Source of the DNA: Propionibacteriaceae bacterium UBA6122
GTDB taxonomy: Bacteria > Actinomycetota > Actinomycetes > Propionibacteriales > Propionibacteriaceae
DNA length: 64,000 bases
Direction: 5' to 3'
Assembly (NCBI GenBank): GCA_002428365.1
Contig: DIVW01000023.1
Location: forward strand, 85,318 to 149,317
A program made the translations under genes and the position numbers. Position 1 is the first letter of the stretch, and every line of letters starts with the position of its first letter. Below are positions 39,693 to 49,799 of the stretch, piece after piece. The notes under the pieces were generated by a model that did not search any database, was not told the DNA's origin, and saw only the letters and a program-made list of their open reading frames with translations.

Positions 39693-41131
39693 CCGGCATC
39701 CTCCGCTACGTACCTGGCGCTGCCGTCGCGGTGGTGCACGGACGAACCGCAGTGCTGCTAGATCTCGAACCCGGGGATCCATTGGTGGCCCGGGTTTCGG
39801 CCCTGGTCGAGGCTGGCGCCGGGGTGGACGACGTACTCGACGCGCTGGTAACCAGTGGGCTGAAGGCCCTGGCCGATTTCGGCGCCTTCGAGGTCACCGA
39901 TGAGGGCGTCCGATTGGTCGTCCGCGGGGCAGTGCTGGGGAGCGTTGGCGAGCTGACTGGGCTGGCCGCCGAACGCACCATGTGGCACGACACCTGGCAG
40001 CCGGCTGCCAGCCAAGCAATGCTCGGCCTGAGTCGGCCGCCCGGTGCCGCATGGTTGCCCATCAGGTCCGGGGTGGTGCTGGCAGCAGCGGTGAGCTTCG
40101 GCCTCGACGAGGCCGCCGAACCTGCGCCGCTTGAGCCAGCCGCGGTCGAGCCTCGGCCACCTACCCCAGCGCCCGCGCCCGAGTTGGCCAGCCAACCGGC
40201 CACCGAATCGGCCACCGAACCGGCCACCGACGAACTGGCGCAGCTGTTCCTGACCAGTCAGCGGCCGTCGCCGCCACCCGAGCCCGAGCCTGAACCGACG
40301 GCGACTGAGCCGACCGAGCCGGAGCCGACCGAGCCGGACGAACCGGCGGCACCGGTCAGCGACCCGAGCGCCACCATGGTGGCACCACTGACGATTCCCA
40401 CCGCTGACCTGCCCGTAGCGGCGCCGCCGACGGCTCCGCCTGGCCCGCCGCAGTTGATCACCGGCATGCCCTGGCTGAGCGCCGAGGTGACCGGGCCGTC
40501 GGTTGAGCCGGTGGCCTCAACCACTCCAGCGCCGGACATCGCGCCACCGCCACCGCCAGCCCAACCGGCGGCCTCGCCAATCGCGCCGATCAGTGAACCG
40601 CCAGCATCAACCCCCGGGCTGGCCGCAGATCGGACGGTGAACCGCTCAGCCCTGGTCGGGTTGCCGCCGGTGGTGATGGTGGTGGCCGCGCGCTGCGCGG
40701 ATGGCCACCTCAGCCCGGCCTATGCCGGCACCTGCCGGGTCTGCGGGGCGCCGATCCCGCAACAGCAGCCAACCGAGATCCCGCGTCCGGTGCTGGGCCA
40801 ACTCCGGCTTTCCACCGGTGGAGTGGTGGCGCTGGACCGTCCGGTGATCCTGGGGCGCAACCCGCACATCCCGTCCGGCTATGCCGCCGAGCAGCCCAAC
40901 CTGGTGCGCCTACCTGACCCGGAGAAGGACGTTTCGGGTCAGCATCTCGAAGTGAGCCTCGACTACTGGAATGTGGTGGTTCGAGACCTCGGTTCGACCA
41001 ACGGCACCGAAGTGATCCTGCCCGGCGAAATGCCAGTGGCCCTGCGGACCAATGAGCCGGTGATCATCGAGCCCGGCACCCGAGTGGTGCTGGCCGGAAC
41101 CATCAGCTTCACCTTCGAGGTGTTGCCTTGA
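39689..41131 (+). CDS. FHA domain protein with zinc ribbon and Pro-rich middle
   Basis: A 480-residue protein in three parts. The N-terminal ~150 residues are a unique domain; a Pro/Glu/Thr-rich region (about 150-315) follows; the C-terminus holds a short zinc-ribbon-like motif (CADGH and CRVCG) and an FHA domain with GRNPH, SGQHLEV and STNGTE. FHA domains bind phosphothreonine. It probably reads the output of the kinase encoded next to it, with overlapping genes on both sides. Confidence 0.87.
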   Translation: MTGILRYVPGAAVAVVHGRTAVLLDLEPGDPLVARVSALVEAGAGVDDVLDALVTSGLKALADFGAFEVTDEGVRLVVRGAVLGSVGELTGLAAERTMWHDTWQPAASQAMLGLSRPPGAAWLPIRSGVVLAAAVSFGLDEAAEPAPLEPAAVEPRPPTPAPAPELASQPATESATEPATDELAQLFLTSQRPSPPPEPEPEPTATEPTEPEPTEPDEPAAPVSDPSATMVAPLTIPTADLPVAAPPTAPPGPPQLITGMPWLSAEVTGPSVEPVASTTPAPDIAPPPPPAQPAASPIAPISEPPASTPGLAADRTVNRSALVGLPPVVMVVAARCADGHLSPAYAGTCRVCGAPIPQQQPTEIPRPVLGQLRLSTGGVVALDRPVILGRNPHIPSGYAAEQPNLVRLPDPEKDVSGQHLEVSLDYWNVVVRDLGSTNGTEVILPGEMPVALRTNEPVIIEPGTRVVLAGTISFTFEVLP

Positions 41132-42666
41132 GTAGGGCCGACAGCCCGCCAGACATCGCCGGGCTGACCTTCGTCCGCAAGCTCGGCAGCGGCGGCTACG
41201 CCGACGTGTTCCTCTACGACCAGGCCACCCCGCTGCGGAAGGTGGCGGTGAAGGTGCTGCGCGAGACCGGCCTTTCGGCGGTGGCGATCGGCCGGTTCAC
41301 CGCCGAGGCCAATGCGATGGCCCGCCTGGAACATCCCTACATCGTGCCGGTCTACGCCACCGGCACGACTCTGGATCATCGGCCCTACATCGCGATGATG
41401 TACTACCCGAAGCCGAGCTTGGCGGAGCGGGCCCGCACCGAGCGGCTCTCGGTGGCCAACACTTTGGTGCTGGGCATCCAGCTGGGCTCAGCGGTCGAGA
41501 CCGCCCACCGGTCCGGGCTGTTGCACCGCGATATCAAACCCGCCAACGTGCTCACCAATGCCTATGGGCGCCCCGGCTTGACCGACTTCGGTATCGCTGG
41601 CCGGATGGTCGACTCCGACGACGACGATGTCGGGGTTTCGGTGCCCTGGTCGCCACCGGAAACGCTCTATGCCACCGGACCGGCGACCGTGCGCTCGGAC
41701 GTCTACTCGCTGGCGGCGACCCTTTGGCAGGTGCTGGTGGGCCGCTCGCCGTTTGAGATTCCTGGTGGCGACAACGCGCCGTTCGCGCTGATGCGCCGGA
41801 TTCGTGACGTGCCACCGCCCACCACCGGACGCGCTGACGTGCCCGCCTCACTGGATCGCCTTTTGCGCGCCGCGATGGCCAAGGACGCGATCCTGCGGCC
41901 GGCCAGCGCGCTGGAATTGGTCGGAGCGCTGCAGGCGATCGAGCAGGAAATGCGGCTCCCGCGGACCCCGGTGGAGCTGGCCAACACTGAGGAGGCTTCG
42001 GTGCCGCGGCACCAGGGCTCGGCCGATAGCACCCAGGTGCGCTCGCCGCTGGTGATTTCGCCGGTGACTTCCCCGCCCGCCACCGTGGTTGAACCCGGCA
42101 CCTCAGCTGAGATCGGGGCCGACAAGACTCGCCGCCCCAATCGCCGAGTTGCCCCAGTGGCCGAATACGACTCGAACGTGGTGGGCGCCACGGTGCTGCG
42201 GCCCGCCAACCTGAGCGTCCCGCCTGAGCAGGCGGCCGCAGTCCGGTCGGCGGGTGGTACCGGTAAGCGGCTACTGGCCATCGGGTTGGGAGTGCTGCTC
42301 GTTGGGGCGATTTCGGCCATCACCTGGGCGGTGCTCACTGCTCCGACACCACCGCGACCTGATCCGACGGTGTCAGTCAGCCAGGCCCCACCGGAAGTGG
42401 ACCAGCCGGTGCCAGCACCGGGACGGCCGGTGATCACCTGCAGTCGCACGGGGTCGGTCGTGTCCTGCGAATGGACCTACACCCACTCCCTGCCCAGTGA
42501 TCAGTTCGAGTGGAAAGTGTTCGGCTCCAACCAGCAGGTCAACCACACCGGGGCGCCCAAAGCCGTGATCAACAACGCCCCCTCGGGGGTCTGTGTGCAG
42601 GTGAAGGTCTTCCGGCTTGACGGCAAGGACGCACCGGCCGAATGGACGAAGGGATGTGAGCAGTGA
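41128..42666 (+). CDS. Membrane Ser/Thr protein kinase (Pkb2-like)
   Basis: A 512-residue eukaryotic-type kinase. Motifs: GSGGYADVFLY (P-loop), VAVKVL (Lys), HRDIKPANVL (catalytic loop) and DFGIAG. The juxtamembrane region is Thr/Ser/Pro-rich, with one membrane segment near residues 380-402 and a small extracytoplasmic domain with four cysteines. It starts with TTG at 41128, overlapping the FHA stop (TTGA). With PP2C, FHA, FN3, MoxR, DUF58 and transglutaminase genes this matches the bifidobacterial pkb2 'PFNA' context. Confidence 0.92.
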   Translation: MSRADSPPDIAGLTFVRKLGSGGYADVFLYDQATPLRKVAVKVLRETGLSAVAIGRFTAEANAMARLEHPYIVPVYATGTTLDHRPYIAMMYYPKPSLAERARTERLSVANTLVLGIQLGSAVETAHRSGLLHRDIKPANVLTNAYGRPGLTDFGIAGRMVDSDDDDVGVSVPWSPPETLYATGPATVRSDVYSLAATLWQVLVGRSPFEIPGGDNAPFALMRRIRDVPPPTTGRADVPASLDRLLRAAMAKDAILRPASALELVGALQAIEQEMRLPRTPVELANTEEASVPRHQGSADSTQVRSPLVISPVTSPPATVVEPGTSAEIGADKTRRPNRRVAPVAEYDSNVVGATVLRPANLSVPPEQAAAVRSAGGTGKRLLAIGLGVLLVGAISAITWAVLTAPTPPRPDPTVSVSQAPPEVDQPVPAPGRPVITCSRTGSVVSCEWTYTHSLPSDQFEWKVFGSNQQVNHTGAPKAVINNAPSGVCVQVKVFRLDGKDAPAEWTKGCEQ

Positions 42667-43349
42667 TTCCAGCAGTGGCCATCGATTTCATCGGCGAGGA
42701 GTACCAGCCCAAGCCCGAGGAACGGTTCACCATCGGACGCGATGGCGACCTGGTGCTGGACGAGGACAACAACTTCCTGCACCGCACCTTCCTTGCCGTC
42801 TATTACCAGGCCGACCTGTGGTGGTTGGAGAACGTCGGCTCCCAGCTGTCGGCCACTGTTGCCGACGGTTCGGGCACCTTCCAGGCGTGGCTTTCCCCGG
42901 GCGCGCGGCTGCCATTGGTGTTCCCGTCCACGGTGATTTGGTTCACCGCTGGCCCGACCACCTACGAATTCGACATCCGGGTGAGTGACGTCCCCTTCGA
43001 GCGGCTGCCGATCAGTGAATCCGCAGATGGGCAGGTCACGCTCGGCCCAGTCAGCCTGACCGGAGAGCAGAAGTTGTTGCTGGTTGCGTTGTGTGAGGAT
43101 CTGCTCAGTCGGCGCAAGGTGGGCGCCGGCGCAGTGCCCCAATCGGCGAAGGTCGCCAAGCGCCTTGGCTGGGCGGTGACCAAGTTCAATCGCAAGCTCG
43201 ATCTGATTTGTGAGAAGTTCACCGAAGCCGGAGTGCGCGGCCTGCGAGGTGGGGTAGTGGGGGCGGCATCAAGCCGTAAAGCACGCCTGATCGAGTACGC
43301 AATGGCGGCCCGAATCGTCACCCCTGATGACCTGACTTTGTTACCGTAA
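42663..43349 (+). CDS. FHA-like protein with C-terminal HTH-like domain
   Basis: A 228-residue protein. The first ~110 residues resemble an FHA domain (RFTIGRDGDLVLDEDN, FLHRTFLAVYY), but the SxxH and N contacts are diverged. The last ~100 residues (LTGEQKLLLVALCEDL, then KVAKRLGWAVTKFNRKLDLI) look like a winged helix, as in FHA-HTH proteins of other actinobacteria. It may be a phosphorylation-responsive DNA-binding protein for this cluster (inference). GTG start overlaps the kinase stop. Confidence 0.75.
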   Translation: MIPAVAIDFIGEEYQPKPEERFTIGRDGDLVLDEDNNFLHRTFLAVYYQADLWWLENVGSQLSATVADGSGTFQAWLSPGARLPLVFPSTVIWFTAGPTTYEFDIRVSDVPFERLPISESADGQVTLGPVSLTGEQKLLLVALCEDLLSRRKVGAGAVPQSAKVAKRLGWAVTKFNRKLDLICEKFTEAGVRGLRGGVVGAASSRKARLIEYAMAARIVTPDDLTLLP

Positions 43350-43363
43350 AAGTGGGTGTCAAA

Positions 43364-43391
43364 CAACCCCTTGGGTTGGGTTGAACAACCC
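43364..43391. promoter_or_regulatory. Overlapping CAACCC/GGGTTG palindromes
   Basis: CAACCC-CTT-GGGTTG (43364-43378) shares its last base with GGGTTG-AA-CAACCC (43378-43391). They lie about 25 bp upstream of the -35 of the first giant-gene promoter. They may be an operator or the end of the upstream transcript; no T-run follows. Confidence 0.4.
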
Positions 43392-43413
43392 GTCCGGGGT
43401 CGTTGTGAGCGGG

Positions 43414-43441
43414 TTGTGCCCACCGGCCTGACAGGTATGCT
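43414..43441 (+). promoter_or_regulatory. Promoter of the first giant surface-protein gene
   Basis: TTGTGC (43414-43419), a 16-bp spacer, then TATGCT (43436-43441). The same -35/-10 pair and spacer occur before the second giant gene, within GGTATGCTC in both. This supports a real promoter independent of the kinase operon. Confidence 0.6.
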
Positions 43442-43483
43442 CAAAGACCACTGATCGAGGCAACTGGAGCGGGGGCGGGCGTA

Positions 43484-46400
43484 TTGGAGCGGGGAAACTG
43501 GGGCAAAATGGCTCGTCAGGCGCCGATTGCCCTGATCGGTGTGATGCTCCTGGCGATTCTCGCCTATGCCGTCCTCGCTAGCGGTTTCCCGGTTCGCCAA
43601 CTCGATCTGGACGACACCGGAATCTGGGTTTCCAATGACGCCGCCGGTCAATTCGGTCGGTTCAACAAAGCCGCAATTGGCCTCGACGCGCGCCTCTCGC
43701 CGCCGGGTCAACGGGTGAGCCCCTTCGCTCTGGATATCCTCCAAGACGGCAATGCGGTTTTCGGCCTGGATGCCCGCAATGGGCGCCTGACCAGGATCGA
43801 CACGATGGCCGGTCGGCCCATCGCCGAGCAGGCGGTTGGGGTCGACGCCACCAGCGCGGTGCTGCTGCGTGGGGGCACCTTGGCGGTGATGGATCGACTG
43901 GGTCGGCTTTGGGCTGGCCGCTACGACCCGGCCACTGGGGTGGCCGACCTAAGCCCGATGGACTCAGCGCTCAAGCCACTGGCCGAGCTCGGCCTGGCCG
44001 CAGACGCGGCAATCGGCTCGGCGGCACTGGCGGTGAGTGAGCGGGGCACGATATTCGTAGCCGGGGTGAACGGGCGCCTGATCACCGTCGAACCCAACGG
44101 GGCCGGCTTCAATCAGCCAAAAGTCAGCGACGGTCGCCCGGTGCTGAAGTCGATCTCGATCACCACCGTGGGTGAAGCAGTGATCGCCATGGACGCCACG
44201 GCCGGGCAGCTGGTCCTGCCCAACCTGAAGACCGTCCAGCTCGAGGCGGATGCTCAGGCCAAATTGCAGGCCTCCGGGGTCGATGCGGCCACGGTGCTGG
44301 TGGCCAATGCCAAGTCTTTGCTGCGGGTGAGCCTCGATTCGGGGCAGGTAATCCAGATCGATTTGGTCGGTGGTGGCGAGCCGGCCGTCCCGGTCCATTT
44401 CGGCGGTTGTGACTTCAGTGCCTGGGCCGGTGTTGGCCGCGTAGTGCGGGTCTGCGGTAACGCAGATCCGTCGGTGCAACAGGTGGCCAAGGGGCTGACC
44501 CGGCCGGCCTTCCGGATCAACCGCGGGCTGATCGTGCTCAATGACCAGGCTGACGGGCTGATCTATGACCTTGATCGGCAGACCAGCATCAGCTGGCCCC
44601 AGCCCGAGGTCGAAGACAATCAGGAGCAGGAGAAGACCGACGACAGCGATCCGGTCGAGTCCAAGCCGAAAGCCGTCGACGATCAGGCCTTCGTGCGCAC
44701 CAATCGCACCACAGCGCTGCACCTGCTCGACAACGACCTCAACACGGTGACCGGAGTGCTCTCGATCGTCTCCGTGAGCCGACCCAGCCCGGCCCAGGCC
44801 GTGTTGTTGGAGATCGCCCCGGACGGCCAAAGCGTGCTGGTTTCCTTTCCCCCAGGCGTGCCAGCGGTGCGTTTCAGCTACACGATCTCTGATGGCAGTG
44901 CCAGCGATGACGGCGAGGTGGTGGTTACCGACGCCGGCACCCGCCAGACTGCGCCCGACCTGCGTCCGCACTACGTCCAGCCGGCCTATGCAGTGGCGTC
45001 CTTCGGCAACCTGACTATGCCGGTAACCAGCGAGTGGCGGGACGGCGAAGGCGACCCGGTGACCCTGCTGCGGGCCCGGGACGAGGACGGCACCGTGATC
45101 CCGGTGACCCCGGACGGGCAGATCGACTTCAGCCCCGGTGAAGCGGTGGCCGATCAGGAGCGGATGATCACCTACGAAGTCACTGATGGCACCGACAACC
45201 AGCCGGTTTCGAGGGCGCTGCGGGTGCAGGTGATCGGCAAGGACTCCTTACGGCAGTCCGCCCCGATCGCCCAGCCGGACGTGGTGCGCGGCCAGGCGGG
45301 CCGACCGATCGTGATCTCGCCGCTGGTCAACGACATCCCCGGTGCCGATCCGCGAAACCTGGCCGCCCGGCTCACCCTCAGCGGTGAGATTCCCAACCAG
45401 GCGAACCTGGCGGTGACCACCGATGAGAAGACCGGCCGGGTCACCGTGGTGCCCAAACGGGAAGGTCCCTACTTCCTCGATTACACCGTCACCTTCGGCA
45501 GCGCCTCGCAGGCCACCGGCAGAATCCGGGTAGACGCCCTGAGAGACTCCGGTGCCGAACCGGTGGCGATGCCCGATCAGGTCTCGATGCGTGGCCGCAA
45601 CCCGGTGCTGGTGGACGTGCTGGCCAACGACTACGACCCGGCCGGCAACCTGCTCAGCGTGCAGGCAGTGACCCCGGTGGACGGTGAACAGCTACAGGCC
45701 CAGGTGATCGGCGGACGTTGGCTGCGGCTGTTGCCGCAGGTCGACCGGCTGGCCCCCAACCCGCAGGTAGTGCACTACGCGATCAGCAACGGATCACAAA
45801 CCGCCACTGGCGACGTCCTGGTAACCCAGCTTGACGACGCCGAAGCCGACCGGGTGCTGGCCCGCAAGGACGCTGCGGTGGTGCGGGTGGGCGACTCGGT
45901 GCTGATCCCAGTGCTGACCAACGACACCACCTTGTCTGGCCAGCGCCTTCGGCTGATCACCGATGCGCTGGGCACCGATCATGACGGCGAACTGCCGGTC
46001 TACGATCCGGCCAAACGCGGCGACGAGGATCAAGGCGATGTTGGGCGGGCCTACGTGCGGGGCGACCAGGTGCGCTACGTCCCGCCGGTCGAGGTGAGTG
46101 CCACCCGGCAGGTGCGGATCAGCTATACCGCTGCGAACACCGACGGTGACACCGCCCAAAGCGAAGTGGTGGTGACCATCAAGGCCCAACCTGATCAGGC
46201 CAATCCCGATCGGCCGCCAGTGGCCAGCACGGTGGAGACCCGGGTGACGACTGGCAGCCGGGTGCAGATTCCGGTGCCGACCTCAGGGCAGGATCCTGAT
46301 GGCGATTCGGTGGTGGTGACCGGGATCGCCTCGGCTCCGTCCCTGGGACGGGTGGTCGGCTATGGCCCGACGTCGATTACCTATGAGGCCTTCCCCACCA

Positions 46401-49400
46401 ACGGCCTGGTGGGCACTGACAGCCTCGATTATGTGGTCACCGACGCCTACGGCCGCAGCGGGGTGGGCAGCATCCGAGTTTCGGTGACCAGCCCGGGCCA
46501 GACCCAGCCACCGGTGGCGATTGATGACCAGTTGACCGTGGCTCCCGGCGCCGAAGTGCGGCTGAATGCGCTGGGCAACGACTACTACTCCCGCGACGAT
46601 GTGGTGAGCATCGCTGCGCTGGAGCGGCTGAATGATCCGCTGCCCGGCGCCGCGAAGCTGGCCAGTGAGTTGGGCCCGATCACCATCACCGGTCCCGGCG
46701 ACGGTGACCAGCCGGTGCTGCTGAACTACGCACTGGTCGGCAACGGGGGCACCGGTCCGGCCGCCACCGTCAAGGTCGTCTCCAAAGTCGGCTACAACAA
46801 TCCGCCGAGCGTGGTGGACCAAACCGCCAAGACTGACGGCAAGGTGGGCAAAGCCGATCTGCTCACCAAGGCCTGGGATGTGGACGGTGACCTTGGGGCG
46901 CTGCGGGTCGAGCCGCTGGCCGAGGTGGTCGGCGCCACCCTGGTCGGCAGCGAATACAGCGTGCCGTTGCTGGATCACGCCCAGGTGATCCCCTTCCTGG
47001 TCACCGATGCTGCCGGTGGCCAGAGCGCTGCGGTGGTCTACGTCCCTTCGGTTGGTGCTGGCGCGCCGCAGTTGAAGGTGGGCGGCTCGATCGATCTGGC
47101 CACCAACGCCACGGCCAGCTTCAACATCGAGGATTACGTCGAGTCCCCGCGCGGACGGATCGTCCGGATCTCCTCAGCCAAGGCGGCCACCGCACCCAGC
47201 CAGGATCTTGAGGTGAAGGTGCTGAACGCCACCAGCTTCTCCCTGACCTCGAAGAATGGCTACGTCGGACCGGCCTCGGTGACCTTGGCAGTCATGGATT
47301 CAGCCTCCCTCACCGATGACGGGGTGCTGAGCGCGACCATTTCCATTCCGGTGCAGGTGGGGGAGCGGACGCCGGTGCTGCGCTGCCCGTCCGATCCACA
47401 GACGGTGATTCAGGGTGGCGAGGCGAAGAACCTCGACATCACCACCTTGTGTCACGTGTGGAGTCCGGATCCAGAGACCCTCGCCGGGCTGAGTTACACC
47501 GCTGACTGGGAGGTCCCGATTGCTGGGGTGGACGCGGCCGGTGGAGCTCACAAGGTTCGACTGCAGGCTGCCGGGGATTCGACCGGTGGCGCGATGGGCA
47601 CCTTGACCATCGGCATCGCCGGTACCGCGGCCAAGCCGGTCAAGATGTCGGTGCGGGTAGTCGCCGCGCCGCCGCCGAAGTTGCGCTCGGTACGGTTCAC
47701 CGACATCAAAGCCAACACTGCGGTGGTGGTGCCGATCTCGCTGACCTCACCGCTGGTGGACGCCCGCACCAAGATCATCAGTGTCACTGCGCTCGAGGGC
47801 GGCGCGGCCACCTTCACCAACACCGACACCTCAGTCACCATCACCCCCGGCGTCGACACCTCGGGAGTGGTGAAGTTCCAGGTGGTTGCGACCGATCTGG
47901 CCGGCTCCCCGGAGCGCCAGGACCGGCACGCGGTGGGCACTATCACGCTGGTGGTCTATTCGCGTCCAGAAGCACCCAGCGCACCTAAGACCGGCGCCAC
48001 GGTTGAATCCGCGGCGGCGACGCTCACCTGGCAGGCGGGCGCGGCCAACGGTGCGGCTATCCAGGGCTACCGGGTGAAGATCGCCAGCGGCCCAGGGGCC
48101 GGGCGGACGATCGAATGTCGCAGTACCTCTTGTCGTTTCACCGGCTTGACCAACGGTGGGGCCCACACCTTCCAGGTGCAGGCGTTCAACCGGGCTGGCG
48201 ACAGCGATTGGAGCCCTCGGTCGGCCGCGATCACGCCCGATACTGCGCCGGGTGCCCCGTCCTCGGTCTCGGTGAGTGATCCGCAGGACCATTCGTTGGT
48301 GGTGTCCTGGGGTGCGATCGCGAACCAGGGCTCGAAGCTGACCAAGGTATACATCACCTACGGTGGCGTCGTTGCTGAAGCGAGTCCGGGCCAAACCAGC
48401 AAGCGAATCACCGGTCTGGACAACAATCAGGTCTACACCTTCACCGTGTCTGCCCGGAACGCCTTCGCCATGGGACCGGGGGTTTCGCAGAAAGGCCAGT
48501 CCTCCGGGCGTCCGCTCGGCCTGGACGTGGCCACGCCATTTCCGCAGGATCTGGTGGGCGCGAATACCCAGGCCGACATCACCTGGAGTCTCGGCTCGGC
48601 GAACGGCCCGACGCCGGTTAGCTACGACGTAGTGCGCAGCGACGGCAAGAGAGTCTGCAGTAACGCAACCTCCCGCAGTTGCACCGACGACAGCGTGACC
48701 TTCGACGGCACCACCTACACCTATGCAGTGACCGCCACCAACGCCACCGGCGGCTCGGCGCACGCCGCCTCCGACAGCTCACCGGCCTGGCGCGCCACCG
48801 GCACCCCGGACGGCTGGGGCAGCTGGACGGCCGCAGCCACTGGCGCCGACGGTCAGGCTCAGGTGAGCTACACCGTGCCCGCCTCCCGTGGTTCGAGTTC
48901 GACGGTGGCGGTGATGAATGGTGGTGCGGTGGTGCGGACCATCGGCTCTCAGACCGGCGGGGTGCACACCGCGACCATCACTGGGTTGAGCGACGGTGAC
49001 TCGACCTCATTGCGGATGCGGGTGTGCAACGAGGCGGATCGGTGCTCCTACTCCGGCAGCGTCGGCGTGACCACCTTCGGGGCGCTGGCGCGGCCGGCGG
49101 TGAGTGCCTCGGCCAGCGGGTCGAGCGTGAACGCCAGCGCGACCGGCAACGGCAACGGTGCGCCAGCCACGCTGACCCTCTACATCGACGGCGTCTCGGT
49201 CGGGTCTGACACCGGCACCGGTGGGCTGAGCGTTTCGGGCAATCGAACGGTGGGCTACAACCACGCCACTGCGGTGCGCGCCGAGTTGGTTACCGGTTCG
49301 ACCAATCCCAGCAGAGGGAACGGCGGGACGGCCACCACCTCCGCCACCACTGGTTCGCCGCCATTGTCAGTGGGCGTCACCCAGGGGTCGGACCGGATCA

Positions 49401-49633
49401 CGACGTCCAGTTGCGAAAGCGGCTGCAACTACGTCCTGGTGACGTTGACCGGGTTCAGCGGCAGCACCAACTGCAGCATTCGCACCGACTACGGCGGCGA
49501 CCACGAGTTCTCCTCCTACACCGCCTCGGGCAGCGGCACCTTCAACACGGGCGCCTACTTCGGCTACTGGGGCAATCACGTCTGGGCAGTCTGTGATGGC
49601 GTTTCCTCCAGCAGGGTGACCTGGGTCAGATAG
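43484..49633 (+). CDS. Giant cell-surface protein 1: propeller-like head, Ig/cadherin-like repeats, FN3 repeats
   Basis: A 2049-residue protein anchored by one N-terminal membrane segment (about 14-32). Residues ~35-375 look like a beta-propeller (repeated strands such as DGNAVFGLDARNGRLTRID). From ~395 to ~1490 there are many Ig/cadherin-like (Big_9-type) repeats with D-x-D-P-(A/D)-G motifs. Three to four FN3 domains follow from ~1492 (APGAPSSVSVSDPQDHSLVV). The last ~90 residues are cysteine-containing and unlike the paralogue's. I chose the TTG at 43484 because both paralogues then have the same 33 residues before GFPVRQLDL. It is probably an envelope-spanning adhesin or wall-interacting protein, and a possible kinase target. 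Confidence 0.88.
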   Translation: MERGNWGKMARQAPIALIGVMLLAILAYAVLASGFPVRQLDLDDTGIWVSNDAAGQFGRFNKAAIGLDARLSPPGQRVSPFALDILQDGNAVFGLDARNGRLTRIDTMAGRPIAEQAVGVDATSAVLLRGGTLAVMDRLGRLWAGRYDPATGVADLSPMDSALKPLAELGLAADAAIGSAALAVSERGTIFVAGVNGRLITVEPNGAGFNQPKVSDGRPVLKSISITTVGEAVIAMDATAGQLVLPNLKTVQLEADAQAKLQASGVDAATVLVANAKSLLRVSLDSGQVIQIDLVGGGEPAVPVHFGGCDFSAWAGVGRVVRVCGNADPSVQQVAKGLTRPAFRINRGLIVLNDQADGLIYDLDRQTSISWPQPEVEDNQEQEKTDDSDPVESKPKAVDDQAFVRTNRTTALHLLDNDLNTVTGVLSIVSVSRPSPAQAVLLEIAPDGQSVLVSFPPGVPAVRFSYTISDGSASDDGEVVVTDAGTRQTAPDLRPHYVQPAYAVASFGNLTMPVTSEWRDGEGDPVTLLRARDEDGTVIPVTPDGQIDFSPGEAVADQERMITYEVTDGTDNQPVSRALRVQVIGKDSLRQSAPIAQPDVVRGQAGRPIVISPLVNDIPGADPRNLAARLTLSGEIPNQANLAVTTDEKTGRVTVVPKREGPYFLDYTVTFGSASQATGRIRVDALRDSGAEPVAMPDQVSMRGRNPVLVDVLANDYDPAGNLLSVQAVTPVDGEQLQAQVIGGRWLRLLPQVDRLAPNPQVVHYAISNGSQTATGDVLVTQLDDAEADRVLARKDAAVVRVGDSVLIPVLTNDTTLSGQRLRLITDALGTDHDGELPVYDPAKRGDEDQGDVGRAYVRGDQVRYVPPVEVSATRQVRISYTAANTDGDTAQSEVVVTIKAQPDQANPDRPPVASTVETRVTTGSRVQIPVPTSGQDPDGDSVVVTGIASAPSLGRVVGYGPTSITYEAFPTNGLVGTDSLDYVVTDAYGRSGVGSIRVSVTSPGQTQPPVAIDDQLTVAPGAEVRLNALGNDYYSRDDVVSIAALERLNDPLPGAAKLASELGPITITGPGDGDQPVLLNYALVGNGGTGPAATVKVVSKVGYNNPPSVVDQTAKTDGKVGKADLLTKAWDVDGDLGALRVEPLAEVVGATLVGSEYSVPLLDHAQVIPFLVTDAAGGQSAAVVYVPSVGAGAPQLKVGGSIDLATNATASFNIEDYVESPRGRIVRISSAKAATAPSQDLEVKVLNATSFSLTSKNGYVGPASVTLAVMDSASLTDDGVLSATISIPVQVGERTPVLRCPSDPQTVIQGGEAKNLDITTLCHVWSPDPETLAGLSYTADWEVPIAGVDAAGGAHKVRLQAAGDSTGGAMGTLTIGIAGTAAKPVKMSVRVVAAPPPKLRSVRFTDIKANTAVVVPISLTSPLVDARTKIISVTALEGGAATFTNTDTSVTITPGVDTSGVVKFQVVATDLAGSPERQDRHAVGTITLVVYSRPEAPSAPKTGATVESAAATLTWQAGAANGAAIQGYRVKIASGPGAGRTIECRSTSCRFTGLTNGGAHTFQVQAFNRAGDSDWSPRSAAITPDTAPGAPSSVSVSDPQDHSLVVSWGAIANQGSKLTKVYITYGGVVAEASPGQTSKRITGLDNNQVYTFTVSARNAFAMGPGVSQKGQSSGRPLGLDVATPFPQDLVGANTQADITWSLGSANGPTPVSYDVVRSDGKRVCSNATSRSCTDDSVTFDGTTYTYAVTATNATGGSAHAASDSSPAWRATGTPDGWGSWTAAATGADGQAQVSYTVPASRGSSSTVAVMNGGAVVRTIGSQTGGVHTATITGLSDGDSTSLRMRVCNEADRCSYSGSVGVTTFGALARPAVSASASGSSVNASATGNGNGAPATLTLYIDGVSVGSDTGTGGLSVSGNRTVGYNHATAVRAELVTGSTNPSRGNGGTATTSATTGSPPLSVGVTQGSDRITTSSCESGCNYVLVTLTGFSGSTNCSIRTDYGGDHEFSSYTASGSGTFNTGAYFGYWGNHVWAVCDGVSSSRVTWVR

Positions 49634-49731
49634 GGGGCGGGCCAGGTGCGATTTACCGTTGTTTACCACCGGGTTTCCCGGGTCTTTGACGGATAGAACT
49701 CCCCAAACCGTCCACAGAGACGGGCCGGGCA

Positions 49732-49759
49732 TTGTCTCTCGCTGAGAGAACGGTATGCT
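49732..49759 (+). promoter_or_regulatory. Promoter of the second giant surface-protein gene
   Basis: TTGTCT (49732-49737), a 16-bp spacer and TATGCT (49754-49759), the same arrangement as at 43414-43441. TTTCCCGGG-like symmetric sequence earlier in the 166-bp gap (about 49668-49685) may end the first giant transcript. Confidence 0.6.
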
Positions 49760-49799
49760 CGCAAATCGGGGATGAGTTCAGCACCGCGGGGAGTGTGGG

